Assembly (NCBI GenBank): GCA_030248135.1
Contig: JASANC010004995.1
Span: 1-64,000, forward strand
Source of the DNA: Theristus sp. LFF4_11
Taxonomy: Eukaryota; Nematoda; Chromadorea; Monhysterida; Xyalidae
DNA length: 64,000 bases
Reading direction: 5' to 3'
A program made the translations under genes and the position numbers. Within the stretch, counting starts at the first letter, position 1; the number at the start of each line of letters is the position of its first letter. The notes below the pieces were generated by a model that saw only the letters and a list, made by a program, of their open reading frames with translations, did no database searches and had not been told where the DNA came from. This document shows, one piece after another, positions 10,657 through 21,331 of the stretch.

Positions 10657-11204
10657 AGGCCCGTTTAGCCGTCCGTATTTGCATCCGGCACGGCACGTCA
10701 CGTCACGTCAAACCTCGTTTATGCTGCAAAAAAGAGCAATCCGGCACGTCACGGCACGTCACGTCTTGTTTTAGAACTCGCGCTCGTTTATGCCCCTGTA
10801 CGGCGACGTACGTCGACGTTCAGACAGATACGGACGCATAAACGATGACGTGACGTGCCGTGCCGTGACGTGCCGGATGGTTTTAGAACACGCGCTCGTT
10901 TATGCCCCTGTACGGTGACGTGCGTCGACGTTCAGACAGATACGGACGCATAAACGATGACGTGACGTGCCGTGACGTGCCGGATGGTTTTAGGTTCTCC
11001 CCTAAAAAGCCGTGCGTCAAAGTTCGACTTTATCAATTTTGTTTACTTTTGTTGTTCTTCATTGTGAGCACATGCTCACTCACTATCGTCCTGAAATAGA
11101 CAATTTTTCTGATTACTTTCTATATTCTCAAATAAAAATGTCAGCAGTTTAGCTTTTATTCAGTGAATTCACTAATTGAGTGAGTTTCAGCCATCACATG
11201 AACT

Positions 11205-11355
11205 CCACAGACGAACTCTAAATTATAGTGAATCAGCTGATTGGTTGGTGGTCACGTGATGCATGCTTTCTGTGCAGGCATTGCTGTGTGGAGGCTGAGA
11301 AAGGTTTGCACAAAATGTATGCATCACGATCACCAAGCAATTAGCCGATTCCCTG
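11205..11355. mobile_element. CAGTCGAACT-family MITE, degenerate
   Basis: AATCAGCTGATTGGTTGG and the mirrored CACCAAGCAATTAGCCGATT surround GATGCATGCTTTCTGTGCAG and GTTTGCACAAAATGTATGCA. These match the copy at 13226-13339. The ends have decayed. Confidence 0.55.
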
Positions 11356-11497
11356 GCTATTCACAACAAAATAACAGAGCCTGAAGGGCTGGATGCAAAT
11401 TTGTGAGTGACTTTGTTTTGAAATCATAGCAATCCACAGAACACCAAAGAATTTGTCGTGCGGCAAAAAATGCGAAAATTTCATCTGCACATTCTGA

Positions 11498-11526
11498 GAG
11501 TCGAACCTTAACGAACCACTGCGCCA
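11498..11526 (-). other. tRNA-like A-box/B-box remnant
   Basis: Minus strand carries TGGCGCAGTGG (perfect pol III A-box) followed after only 8 nt by GGTTCGACTC (B-box like). The spacing is far too short for a tRNA, so the anticodon arm is missing. Probably a deleted tRNA pseudogene or SINE head. Confidence 0.4.
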
Positions 11527-12427
11527 TGGTGTCATGGTTGCTGCTGGCTGTATAGTCCGTGTTATTGCTGCAAAGCAATTGTGCAGCCGCAGCAAACCAT
11601 TTGTGCACGCGCACTGTTCGAAAACACAATGTGTTTCGCCTGTTCTTCTGCTCTGCATTGAATGAACTGCTCGAAAGACTTGAGCGAAAGACGAAATTTC
11701 AAAAGACTCGAATCTGTGGGTTGTTTCGAATTTGAGTTGCAATCTCCATTCTCCAGTCAAAATTGGTTGTTGTCGCAAATATTTCAATTTGGCACACAAC
11801 TTGTTTGAATTTTGCTCGCTGACGTACGGCTTTTTAGGGCAGAACCTAAAATGCAACGTCACGTCACGGCACGTCACGTCATCGTTTATGCGCCTGTATC
11901 TGTCTGAACGTCGACGCACGTCGCCGTACAGGGGCATAAACGAGCAAAAATTCTAAAACCATCCGGCACGTCACGGCACTTCACGGCACGTCATCGTTTA
12001 TGCGTCCATATCTGTCTGCACGTCGACGCACGTCGCCGTACGGACGTATAAACGAGCAAAAATTCTAAAACCATGCGGCACGTCACTTCATCTCACGTCA
12101 TCGTTTATGCGTCCGTGTCTGTCTGTACGGCGACGTGCGTCAACGTCCGGACGGCTAAACGGGCCTATAGATGTACACAAGCAACGGCAAAGACAGTCTG
12201 TTTGTTGGAACCTGCTTGATGCGGCGCAACACCACAGATCAGATACAATCTGTCTGCTTCTAATAAACACACTGTTACTGTGTGAAATGAAACTGTATAT
12301 TTTGTTTTTGTTCCATGAAAAAAAGCATACTGAAATGGAATTATATGTGGGCGATAAAATAACGACGACGAGACACACTGAAAGTCACAAAAAACGGCAA
12401 AAGTGGATGAAAAATTTTAAAAACAGA

Positions 12428-14852
12428 TCAGCGATTGCCGCCGCTTCCGGCCGATTTTGAGTGTTGAATCAACCATTGGAGGGTGATGTCTGCAAAAAGC
12501 ACACGAATACAGTATGTTTGTTTAAGCCTGTCACTTTCTTCGCAGAATGCCAAGCTCGTAAAAGAAGAAAAACGGGATTGCAGTTGTAAGAAAACGCAAT
12601 TTGTCACAAATGGGCTGTTTGATTTCAACCTTTTTTCTGTAATTCAAGGTCTCGCATGCGTTGCATTCTGCGACGTTCAAACATGCTCAATCATGCTTTA
12701 CTTTAGAAATTCAACAGTGGACTGCAATATGTTTTTATAAAAAGATCTCATATGGTGAGTCACTTTATGCTTCTTTCTCAACCATTACAATATAAAGTTT
12801 TGCAAAACTTGCTTTGCAGCCAGCCGCTAAAAGGAAAGGAAAATAACACTGAAATAAGAAAACAAACCAACCAATATTTTCTTTCTCTTTGCACGAGATT
12901 GAATAGCAGCAGATTTCTCTGTTCTGTATTGAGGCCAGATTCCTAAAAAAAACAAGAATCGAAGAAATCCAAGCTCTTAGAGCAAAAACCGTTTTTTAAA
13001 TTTTCAACACCAGCTAAGATTTCTCCAACAGGATAACGCATATTGCCCAGAAGTGCACACCGATTCAAACGATGACGTGTGTCGATCTTCACGAGGCATT
13101 CATGAAGCAGCATTCAGTGACGCGCAGCTGTGTTGAAGCATAGCTGCGCGATTAAGGCACAGCTACGCGGCCGCTACTCGTTAAATACTGCTTCATGAAT
13201 GCCGCATGATTTTTTTTTGCTGCAGTCAAAACCTATAACTTAATTTAACTAGCTGATTGGTTGATGCATGCATTCTGTGCACGGATTGATGTGGAGGCGG
13301 AGTTTGGTTTGCACAGAATGCATAAGTTAAGACTGTAAATAGCTGACACCGAGGAGAACAACGATTTGGAATGATCATACGCAGTGCGACCAACAGCAAC
13401 AGTAGACGAGCACTCATAAAGCAGTATTTGGTAACGCACAGCTATGCGGTCACTAAATACTGCTTCATGAACGCAACGCCACTAAACGAACATTCGCTCA
13501 ATCAGTTGCTTCTCGTCGAGCGCGTTCGGCAGGTCTTTTTTATTGCCGAGAACGAGCACTGGTATGCCCTCGAGCTGAGGCTTGTCGAGCAACTGCACCA
13601 GTTCGTTGCGAGACGCGTCCAATTTGTCGTGGTCCGCGGCGTCTACCATGTAACTGAAACGTATTATCTTTTCATTTTTTGGTTCTCCGGACCGAAAATT
13701 TGTTTCATGCTTGATGCGGCAATTAAAATATGCCGAAGGTCTATCATAATGCAGCCGATCAGCATGCTGGCACAGCAAGACTTAATACAAATGTTAGAAT
13801 CACAAAATGCCTAAAGGGGCATTCATGAAGAAGTATTTAGTGACCGCGTAGCTATGTTTTAACACAGCTATGCATCTCTAAATACTGTTTCATGAATGCG
13901 CCTCAACACACTGCAATATGATTGTCATCGTTCAGCTGCACTTCATTTTGTCAAGTTACTGGTTTGCAAATGGAGTACTGCACCCGTACGCTTCACCACC
14001 ACCACAATTCAAATAAAGAAGCATCAACACCGATGAAACGAGCAGCGGACACTAGGTTGCAGTTATTTTTGGTGCTGTTTTTTGTCGAATTCTCAAAGAT
14101 CAGTTTTTTGTGCGTTCCGCTGGTGGGATGGTTTTCAAATCGATTTAGCTTGACAACATTGAGAAATCAGTGTGCAATGTACTCACACGATCGCGTTCAC
14201 ACCACGACAGTACCTCTCCCACATTGAACGGAAACGGGGCTGACCTCCGATGTCCCACAGCTGAAAAGTTAAGTGAACAAGTCAATTAATACAGTTTTAA
14301 CTAAAAAGTCAGTCTCCAAGTGGTCAGTCCGCACAATGGAAACAACAGAACTAGGGGAGTTCAGCGTTTTTTAACAACAAAAACTCACTTTTATCGTGAC
14401 GTTGCCTTTTGTGATTTTTCGCATGTTGAAACCGACGGTCGGAATCATGTCTTCCGTGAATTGGCCGCTCTAAACAAACGACAGCAACGAGTGAAATAAA
14501 CACTGGATTTGATCAAAGAAACGCCAATCAACCATTCATAAACTAAAGGCATTGTTGACAGAAAACGGCATTCAAGGAAAACCTTCGGCTCGGTTTGCTT
14601 TGATTGAGTTCACTTGAACAAACTGCAATTGATGGTCATGTCTCCCAGCAAACTATACAGAACAGGCAAAAAAACCAAAAACTAAAGGGTTGATCTGTTG
14701 ATCATTTGAAAACCATAATTCTCTCTTACCGCGATAACATTGACGAATGTTGTTTTGCCTGAATTCTGCAGGCCAACAAGTGTCAGTTCCATTTCTTCTT
14801 TCCAGAACAAACTTCTGATCCAATCCAGTACTCGATTCAGTAACGCCAACAT
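12428..14852 (-). CDS. arl8: ADP-ribosylation factor-like GTPase 8 (ARL8)
   Basis: Small lysosomal GTPase that links lysosomes and synaptic-vesicle precursors to kinesin-driven transport. Six exons: 14852-14730, 14469-14389, 14260-14187, 13653-13492, 12942-12872, 12489-12428. They total 573 nt, giving 190 aa (human ARL8 is 186), with all phases agreeing. N-terminus [20 protein letters not shown] is the family amphipathic helix. GTP-binding motifs: P-loop GLQNSGKT (27-34), switch II DIGGQ (71-75), NKKD (130-133) and SCKEKEN near the end. The protein closes [13 protein letters not shown] then a short SAGSGGNR tail replacing the usual basic end. Donor GTTCGT of exon 4 is weak but required by the M-N join. 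Introns 4 and 5 carry several small repeats. Confidence 0.96.
12510..12690. mobile_element. CAGTATGTTTG-family MITE, truncated, in ARL8 intron 5
   Basis: Left end AGTATGTTTGTTTAAGCCTG with CGCAGAATGCC after TA; the right end (GCATTCTGCGACGTTCAAAC) is diverged. Same family as 8451-8766. Confidence 0.55.
13095..13203. repeat. Palindrome family, copy 2 (ARL8 intron 4)
   Basis: GGCATTCATGAAGCAG pairs with CTGCTTCATGAATGCC at the far end. The central loop is longer than in other copies because the GCAGCT/AGCTGCG segment is duplicated. Confidence 0.75.
13226..13339. mobile_element. CAGTCGAACT-family MITE, about 115 bp (ARL8 intron 4)
   Basis: Short member with AGCTGATTGGTTGATGCATG, a GTGGAGGCGGAGTTTGG centre and GCACAGAATGCAT, ending GACTG before TA. 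Confidence 0.6.
13411..13475. repeat. Palindrome family, copy 3 (ARL8 intron 4)
   Basis: Arms CATAAAGCAGTATTTGGT and CACTAAATACTGCTTCATG; short loop around ACAGCTATGCGG. It lies 16 bp from the exon 4 donor. Confidence 0.7.
13818..13902. repeat. Palindrome family, copy 4 (ARL8 intron 3)
   Basis: GGCATTCATGAAGAAGTATT at the left is mirrored by AATACTGTTTCATGAATGC. The centre has CGCGTAGCTATGTTTTAACA and AGCTATGC. Confidence 0.75.
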
Positions 14853-14859
14853 TTTTTGT

Positions 14860-17800
14860 CTTTGCTTTCACGAATCACCGTCGAAAAGCCAATTGGTTAG
14901 TTTATCAAATATCGATCAATATAATTGAAATTGTACTGAATCTGGGATTGTTAGTACAAAAATCGTCATTTTTGTTTAAAAAAAAATAAAAATCAAAGTT
15001 GTGTGTGTTAAACAGTAGCAGGGGTCGAGCCCGATTTTTTGGCGAATCCGAGGGGGGTCCGCCTAGGGTTAGGGGCTTTGAAAAAAAAAATTTTTTTTTA
15101 TTTTTTTTTTCGTTTTTTTTTTTAAAAAAAAAATTTGGATTTTTTTTTTTCAAACTTAAAAAAAAAATTTGAAAATTTTTTTCTTCTACTTTGCTCTGAA
15201 AATTCGATTTATGGCATAATTTTTTGAAAGTTCAAACCAAATTTTCTTCCCAACTTCTTTGTGTGCTTAGGTAAATGTCATTATTTGGTCATTTTGACCG
15301 ACGTACTCCATGTTTTTCGATTTGGATGACTTCTAGAGTCAATTTTTAGCGTTGAAATGACTTAACTGAATTGAAATATCGTTTCAGAAATCGTTTTCTT
15401 GCAACTTAGAACATGTTTTTCAGTCGGTAGGCCATGAGATGAACATGATATCTTGTTGATTGGCGTATGTTATAGGTCTACAATGGAGTTGTGCGATATA
15501 TTGTTAAACAATTTGAGCGGAGATGTTGGTTAATACCACATCACACGACCGTTTTTCAGATACCCGATAACATGGCCACATGTTAAAACTTGCGTGCTGA
15601 GCTAAACTAACGTGTTAAACTTGCGTCTGTCAGTTGCCCGCAACGTGATCGCGAAATCATGGTACGTGTTTTCGATACGATGATTTGAAGAGTGGGCTCT
15701 CGCCATGTGGCAGATAGCATAGCTGGTTGAACCTGAAAGTAAGTGTCTGGGGGGGGGGGGCGACCGGGTCGACAGGGGTTGCCGACTTAGCTACAGCAAA
15801 CAGGAATTTTTGAACACAGTCAAATTTTGGTAATTTTCTAAAGAGGAACCACTAAGAACGGTTCAATATTCAAGTACACGTGAAAAATTGCCCTGTTTTA
15901 CTGTTGAAAATGCAACTTTCCCTCTATGAAATGGACATAATTTCAATAAAACACGATTTTCGCTCTTATAGTTTCCCGGATCGTTCTGAAAATAGTCTAG
16001 ATGAACTCAGCTCGACGAGACGCTTCGAACGAACCTAACTTGTAAAAAAAAATTTTTTTTTAAAAAAAAAAATTTTTTTTTTAATTTAAAAAAAAAATCC
16101 GGATTTTTTTTTTTCCCCTAACCCTAGGTCCGCCCAAATTTGGGGGGGGGTCGTCCCGGGTGGGGGGGGGTCGACTTGGTTGGGGGGAGGGGGCTCCCGA
16201 GCGAGACCGAAAATTCTAGGGGGGGGGGGGGTCCGACCAGTAGCGAAAGTGCGGGGGGGGGGGTGGGGGGGTCCCAAAAAAATTTTTTTTTTAATTTAAA
16301 AAAAAAGTAAAAAAATGAGCATTTTTTTATTTTTTTTATTAAAAATTTTTGAAATTTTTTCTTTAATGTGCCCTGAAAATGCCGTTTTTGGCATAATTTT
16401 TCGACAGTTCAACAAAAATTTTCTTTGACTTTACCTTGTCACTTAGTCTTCAACGCTGCAGGTGGTATTCTGGATTGATTTATCGACTGTTTTCAGCCTT
16501 GGTGAGTGATGATCGACTCGCGCATTGAAGTACTTGAGCGTCGCAAAGGCTAGTTCAACAAATTCCGATGTCGCTAAGGTGAGATAGAAGCAGAGAACTC
16601 ACATTTACGCATCGTTTTTCAGGATCTCGAAAGGTGGAAATTGCACTGTCTGCCACTGCAAGCGTAACTTCGTTGGTTGCTCGTTGCTGTTTCGCCTCGT
16701 GTCGTCAGCATGATCACACCGGTTTGTTGTGGAACTTGTTTCCATGTTATTTGAGGTGAATTGAGAGGCAAAACACGAGACGTGATGTCGTCGGTGGGAA
16801 AATGGGGTCGCCGAAACCAAGTCTGAAATTTTCACCCTCCTCCCATATGAGTGGGGGTCATATGGTAAGTCGGTGGCTCCTCAGATGGTGATATTCGGAC
16901 TCCCTGAAAAATTCGGAACAACTTTCATTTAAAAAAAAAATTTTTTTAAGAAAAATAGAAATTTTTTTTTTCTTGACATCTCTAGGTCCACCCCCCGGTT
17001 GCCCTACAATTTTAAACTGGGTAAATGTCTTTTGCCGCAGTGAATGTTTGTTAACGTTCGATTTTTGGATGTGGTTGGCTTGGATTGGAGGATTGGACGA
17101 ACAAGAAACCGTCAGCGTTGCGGGCAATCAATCATTCCAAAACTGCAGTTGATTTTTCTGACATGGAAGTCACTTGCAACTGAAAGAGAAAATTTGGCTC
17201 TGCATCAACGACGGCGACGAAATATTCTTCTGTGTTTCTGAGTCAGACTCTGGCTGTTTTTTCTGTTTTGCATTGCGTTCGTATTCGTTAATGTTTTGAG
17301 AGAGTAGTAAGCTGTGTGTGAGTGACTGCGTTTTTTAATTTGAACGTTAGACACTGAGACTACTGAACCTGAACCTGGTCAATTGTTTGCTTGATTTGAT
17401 TTTGATTCAAAATTTCAACTTTCAAACGACTGAATTGACCGACAGACAAGAAATAACGAACATAAAATTAAATCTGGAGAACGCTTTTACAGTCAACGTC
17501 GACGACGACCTGAGGAAGTCACTTTAGTTTCAACTTTGATTGTTTGATTTGGCAGAATAACTGATTATTTGAATTAGACCATAGATTGACTGACTCGATC
17601 TGAATCGATCGGAGTATTGGGACACCATCAATTTCAAAATAACAACAGCAATTCAAAATTATAAAAATTAAATGAATTTGAAAGTTGAATAAAGAAGTTG
17701 AATAACAATGGACTTGAATTCGGAATTCGATATATATGATCTGAAATAATGAGTGTTCAATTGAGCAGTGTTTGTAATTTCTAGATCCTGCCAATTCTAC

Positions 17801-17975
17801 ACTTGTTTTTTCAATCGCAAGGTGAATTAATTTCGATCAAGTTATTCATAAACTGACTTTAATTGACAACATTAACACAGCAAACAACGACTGATTGAAC
17901 TGACCACTTGAATGTGAATCACCGTTCTTGAAGTACAGGTACAGTTTTGATTGTTTGCTTGCAGACATTTTGCAG
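14860..17975. other. Gene-free low-complexity stretch with G-rich block
   Basis: Contains long A/T homopolymer blocks (15080-15180, 16040-16110, 16275-16350, 16930-16965), G runs of 8-13 at 15751-15760 and 16141-16273, and two inverted copies of TAGGGTTAGGGG (15064, 16113). A diverged direct repeat of about 100 bp (GGCATAATTTTT followed by AGTTCAA) occurs at 15185-15290 and 16345-16450. No gene seen. Confidence 0.5.
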
Positions 17976-19528
17976 ACCGGTTTTTATATTGCCGGAAAAA
18001 AACCGGTTTCTTTTCCGTTTTGAAACCGAATAAAACCGAATTTTTCCTAGCTCCTAAACTTTCCAGAACTTGGCGCCTTGAGCTCAAAATAAGAAATACA
18101 TCAAAATAGGGTTGGCAAAATACCGTTTTTTTCAAATCGTGGTAAAAAAACCTGTATTTTTACCGGTAAAATTACGGTAATTTTACCGGAAAAAAACGAA
18201 AGCCAAAAAGTTGTAAAACCCCCATATTTTTCGCAGCCGACTTTAAACTTGAACCAGGATTTGTGAAAACAGCTTTCAGAATGCTTTGTTCAAAATATCG
18301 TGCACCAACGAAGAAAATAAAATATGTTTGGGCTTGAAAACCCAAAAGGTCAGCAATAAATCGAACATTATCTTTTGCTCAATCGTTAATATTCCACCAA
18401 TTACACAGGAAAAACCACAGCGTTTTAACCGGACAGTCTTTGGTCACAATAGACGAACACAATTTGCTGCAACAACGCAATTAAACCGAATTTAGATTTA
18501 GAATTTAGAATTTGAATTCAGATCAAAAAGAAAACAAAAAGAATTGTGTAAGAAAGACAATTTTGAGCGACATTTGGAATTTTTGAAATTTTCAGCTCAG
18601 CTCGGCAGATCCAGCCGATTCTTGCACCTCGCTTAACAGTTCTTTCAAAACATCAGTGTCAATTTCGTCATCATATTTTTCTTGGTCACAGATTTTCTCA
18701 TTTTCTCATCAAAAATGACATAAAAACTCAGGGTCCGAAATTGAAAAAAACCGGAAAAATACGAAAAAAACCGGAAAAATACAGAAACGGTATTTTTCCC
18801 GTTTTTTTCAAGGCACCAATTTTTGCCCTGGTAAAAAAACGCGTATAAATACGTGTTTTTTTACCGGTAAAAAAACCGGTATTTTTACCATGCCAACCCT
18901 ACATCAAAATTAGTGTTTTTGAGCAACGTAAAATACTGTTTTTGGGCATAGAACCGACCCAATTTGCTGTTTTTGTTTCCAATCAAATCAATTTCGCTTT
19001 TATTGGTTTCCAGGGCAGCACGTTCAATAAATTGAAAACAACGACTGGGCAGTGACCGTGTGGGTGTGGGGAGCGGTGGGGACGGTTGCAAGGAGACCGG
19101 ATAGCTGACCCCGATTTAGGGGGCGAGATTTGCAGAACTGCAAAGTGAAACCGGTAGCGGATGGCGTTTGAAAAATAACATTTCATCAGTTACCGTTTCA
19201 AATCGACGACAACGTCGTCAGTCAGTCTGCATCTGCACTTAGTTTAGCAGTCACCTTGTCTTCATCGCATTTCACTTGACCCTTGACACAAAAACTTCTG
19301 CAAAATGATGCTTCACCAGTTCAGTTCGACACAGTTTACTGCACAGTTTTTTCAAAAATATAATTTTACATTTTATCAAAAAATCGAAGAATTGTTATTT
19401 TTTGACCACTAAATATAAAAAAAAATTTTAAGGTAAAAAACCGGTTTTTTATTTTTTCAGAAAAAATGGAAAAAAACCGGTTTTAAAGCGGAAAAGAAAC
19501 CAGTTTTTTCCTATCTATGCCAACCTTA
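17976..19528. mobile_element. hAT-type MITE of the 5939-6684 family, interrupted
   Basis: Matches the 5939-6684 element along its length: ACCGGTTTTTATATTGCC start, the GCAGCACGTTCAATAAATTG block, and a right end CCAACCTTA at 19528. The first about 15 bp, including TAGGGTTGG, are missing, so no target duplication can be read. A second hAT-type element is inserted at 18107. Confidence 0.75.
18107..18901. mobile_element. hAT-type MITE nested in another hAT MITE
   Basis: 795 bp, TAGGGTTGGCA start and CCAACCCTA end, with a perfect 8-bp duplication CATCAAAA at 18099-18106 and 18902-18909. The segment CTTGAACCAGGATTTGTGAA near its left end also occurs in the shorter element at 25786-26043, so these two form a separate family. 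Confidence 0.88.
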
Positions 19529-19598
19529 AGTTTGGGTACTTCTTCAAAATATGGGTCCGTCCGCTCAAAAATCGTCGCGGCGCATCGGTTGACATAAA

Positions 19599-19840
19599 AT
19601 GTTCACTTTTTTTATAATCGGCCCGCGGGCAGACCAAATTCCGCCCGCGAGACTAGCAAGTAAAACCCTTCAATTCTCCCGGACGATTTTGGACGCGGGC
19701 AAGCTTGTAATGCCCGCCCGGACATGTTTTCAAGGACGAGTTTCACCCGTAATCCCGTCCGAATTTATTTTCAAAAGAAAAAAAACCGCCTGTGCGCCAA
19801 CAAGTCCGCCCACGCCCACATCCTAATAGCCCACCCTTGC
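19599..19840. repeat. GC-rich inverted-motif segment, possibly an element end
   Basis: Repeated GCCCGC/GCGGGC motifs (GCCCGCGGGCAG, CGCCCGCGAG, GACGCGGGCAAG, AATGCCCGCCCGG) stand out from AT-rich flanks, next to a hAT transposase remnant. No boundaries resolved. Confidence 0.35.
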
Positions 19841-20049
19841 TTCAGAAATCTCGCCACTTCATCTTTCAGACTGCAGAACTGGAACAGACAAAGCCAAGTT
19901 AATTTTTCAGATAAAAACCGTTTCTTCAAAGTTTCATTTCTTGAGAAGATTGTACAGAAGACTAAAACGACCATCGGCGACATCAGAAAGCTGATAAAAG
20001 ATTTATTTTTCATGTTTTTAGGGATAATCAAGTGCTGGCAACACTCCAT

Positions 20050-20760
20050 TCAGAAACATGACCTTTTCGCGTTCTGAGTTGACAGACGAGATCGGCTGTA
20101 CACAAACACCTGCCTGGCTTCAGAGAACATTCGTTCGCTTGCCACGCTGGTTGGTAGCGGTGCCAGGTATCTGCGCGCGATTGTCGATAGTTTAGGGTAT
20201 TTAGACGAGTACAGCCGCCAAAAGTCTAGCATTAGATCACTTTTGTCCGGTTCGTCGATAAAATCATCCGACTCGTACATATTCATTTCGCCGCGCAGTT
20301 CGTCTTCGAGCGACTGGATTCGCCTGACGGGTTGCGCGGTCGCGCAGCGTGAAACTCAATGCCTCCGTAGAGGTCAGTCGATTTATTTTTTGGTTCGGGC
20401 TCGCGTTCACTTTCGTCATCGTCGTTGTTCGCGATCTCGGATGTATCGTCGCAGTTTGTGGGCGTCTCCGGTCGTTTCAAGATTTTCTTTGCAATGTGAA
20501 GTAGTTTACAACGAATCGCGCCTTCATTTTCGAAGACGACTGCAGTATTCTTGAATCGCGGATCAACGTACGTGGCCATGATGTTGGATTCGTTGTGGAA
20601 AAGCGTACGGAAGCGTGTGTCGATGCTGGTCAGCAGCGTTTCTTTCGTCGTACCAATGCCACTCGCATCGACTTGTTCGATGCGCTGCTTCAGTGCGCAA
20701 ACGGCGGGCAACACCATTGAAATGGATTCGTCGTCTCGTGGATTCGTCGTTGGGGGGTTT
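20050..20760 (-). pseudogene. hAT transposase C-terminal fragment, frameshifted
   Basis: Two minus-strand frames. The upstream one (about 20760-20330) has ISMVLPAVCALKQRIEQV, SIDTRFRTLF and YVDPRFKN. After a frame change at about 20300-20340 the next frame has RRIQSLEDELRGEMNMY followed by the hAT dimerisation signature YLAPLPTSVASERMFSEAR and SRSRLS, ending at 20050. Order and spacing match the end of BED-type hAT transposases. The N-terminal BED finger and first catalytic residues are absent and the frame is broken, so it is not functional. It could be a relic of the source of the surrounding hAT MITEs; that link is inference. Confidence 0.85.
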
Positions 20761-21149
20761 AATCGGGTTTTAGGGGATCACGGCACCCCCGCACACCCAC
20801 GGTAACACACGTCGCTAAAATCGCTGGTGTTCTGGGGCTCACAAAAAAGCAACTGTTTGACAGCTAACTGAATATGACCAACGAAGATGGCTGATTTCAA
20901 AAAACCTACTGTTGTTCATCAACAACGTCGGCCAAAAGCTGGCAGCCACGTTTTGTAAAGTGGACGATGCTGCACATAAGTTTACCACTCAAGGCAAAAG
21001 CAGTGAACCATTTACCATTCAACAGAACACTAAACTAAAGAAACGCTCACTGATCACATGTCAAATGCACAACAACAAAACCAACAAAACACCGAAACAA
21101 ATTTGTCAAACCATTGAACAGCTCTGAAACGGAGGAATCAACTGGTTAA

Positions 21150-21283
21150 TTCGCGGGTCTCGGCCATTCCGGCCGGATCCGGCAAAATTGCGCCGGAATC
21201 CGGACCGGATCCGGATCCAATTTTAGGCGCCGGAATCCGGAATCCGGAATCCGGACCGGAACCGGCTCCATCCCTAATCACAA
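21150..21283. mobile_element. hAT-type element end with GGATCC-like repeats
   Basis: Alternating CCGGATCCGG and CCGGAATCCGG units end in CCATCCCTA (inverse TAGGGATGG), the terminus type seen at 1399. The other end and target duplication were not found, so it is treated as a fragment. Confidence 0.5.
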
Positions 21284-21331
21284 CAAAGCAGTATGACGCA
21301 AAGTTGACAACAAACACACACTGCAGAAAGA

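Larger units (their letters stand above)
10657..12166. mobile_element. Fold-back element with arms of tandem GC-rich units, Harbinger-like ends
   Basis: Outer termini AGGCCCGTTTAGCCGTCCG (10657) and the exact inverse ending at 12166. Each about 330-bp arm is built of two to three tandem units of about 110 bp containing GTTTATGC, a GACGT/ACGTC-rich core, ACAGATACGGACGCATAAAC and runs of GACGTGCCGTGACGTG. The arms at 10690-10990 and 11830-12165 are inverted relative to each other; the centre (about 11000-11820) is unrelated AT-rich DNA that itself holds another MITE. GGCCCGTTT-type ends resemble PIF/Harbinger elements, but the target duplication (ATA or TA) is not decisive. Confidence 0.7.

Noticed and set aside
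11341..11937. 198-codon minus-strand open frame
   Set aside because: It starts in a GC-rich fold-back unit, crosses the tRNA-like remnant and shows no conserved domain; the same N-terminal words recur in every repeat unit.
10690..12165. Regularly spaced repeats resembling a CRISPR array
   Set aside because: Eukaryotic intron-bearing context, palindromic units of unequal spacing, mirrored arms and no cas genes; explained as a fold-back transposon.
15060..16125. Telomere-like TAGGGTTAGGGG
   Set aside because: Only one to two units at each site; too short for an interstitial telomere array.
16086..16277. Pro-rich 63-codon frame
   Set aside because: Translation of G-run low-complexity sequence only.
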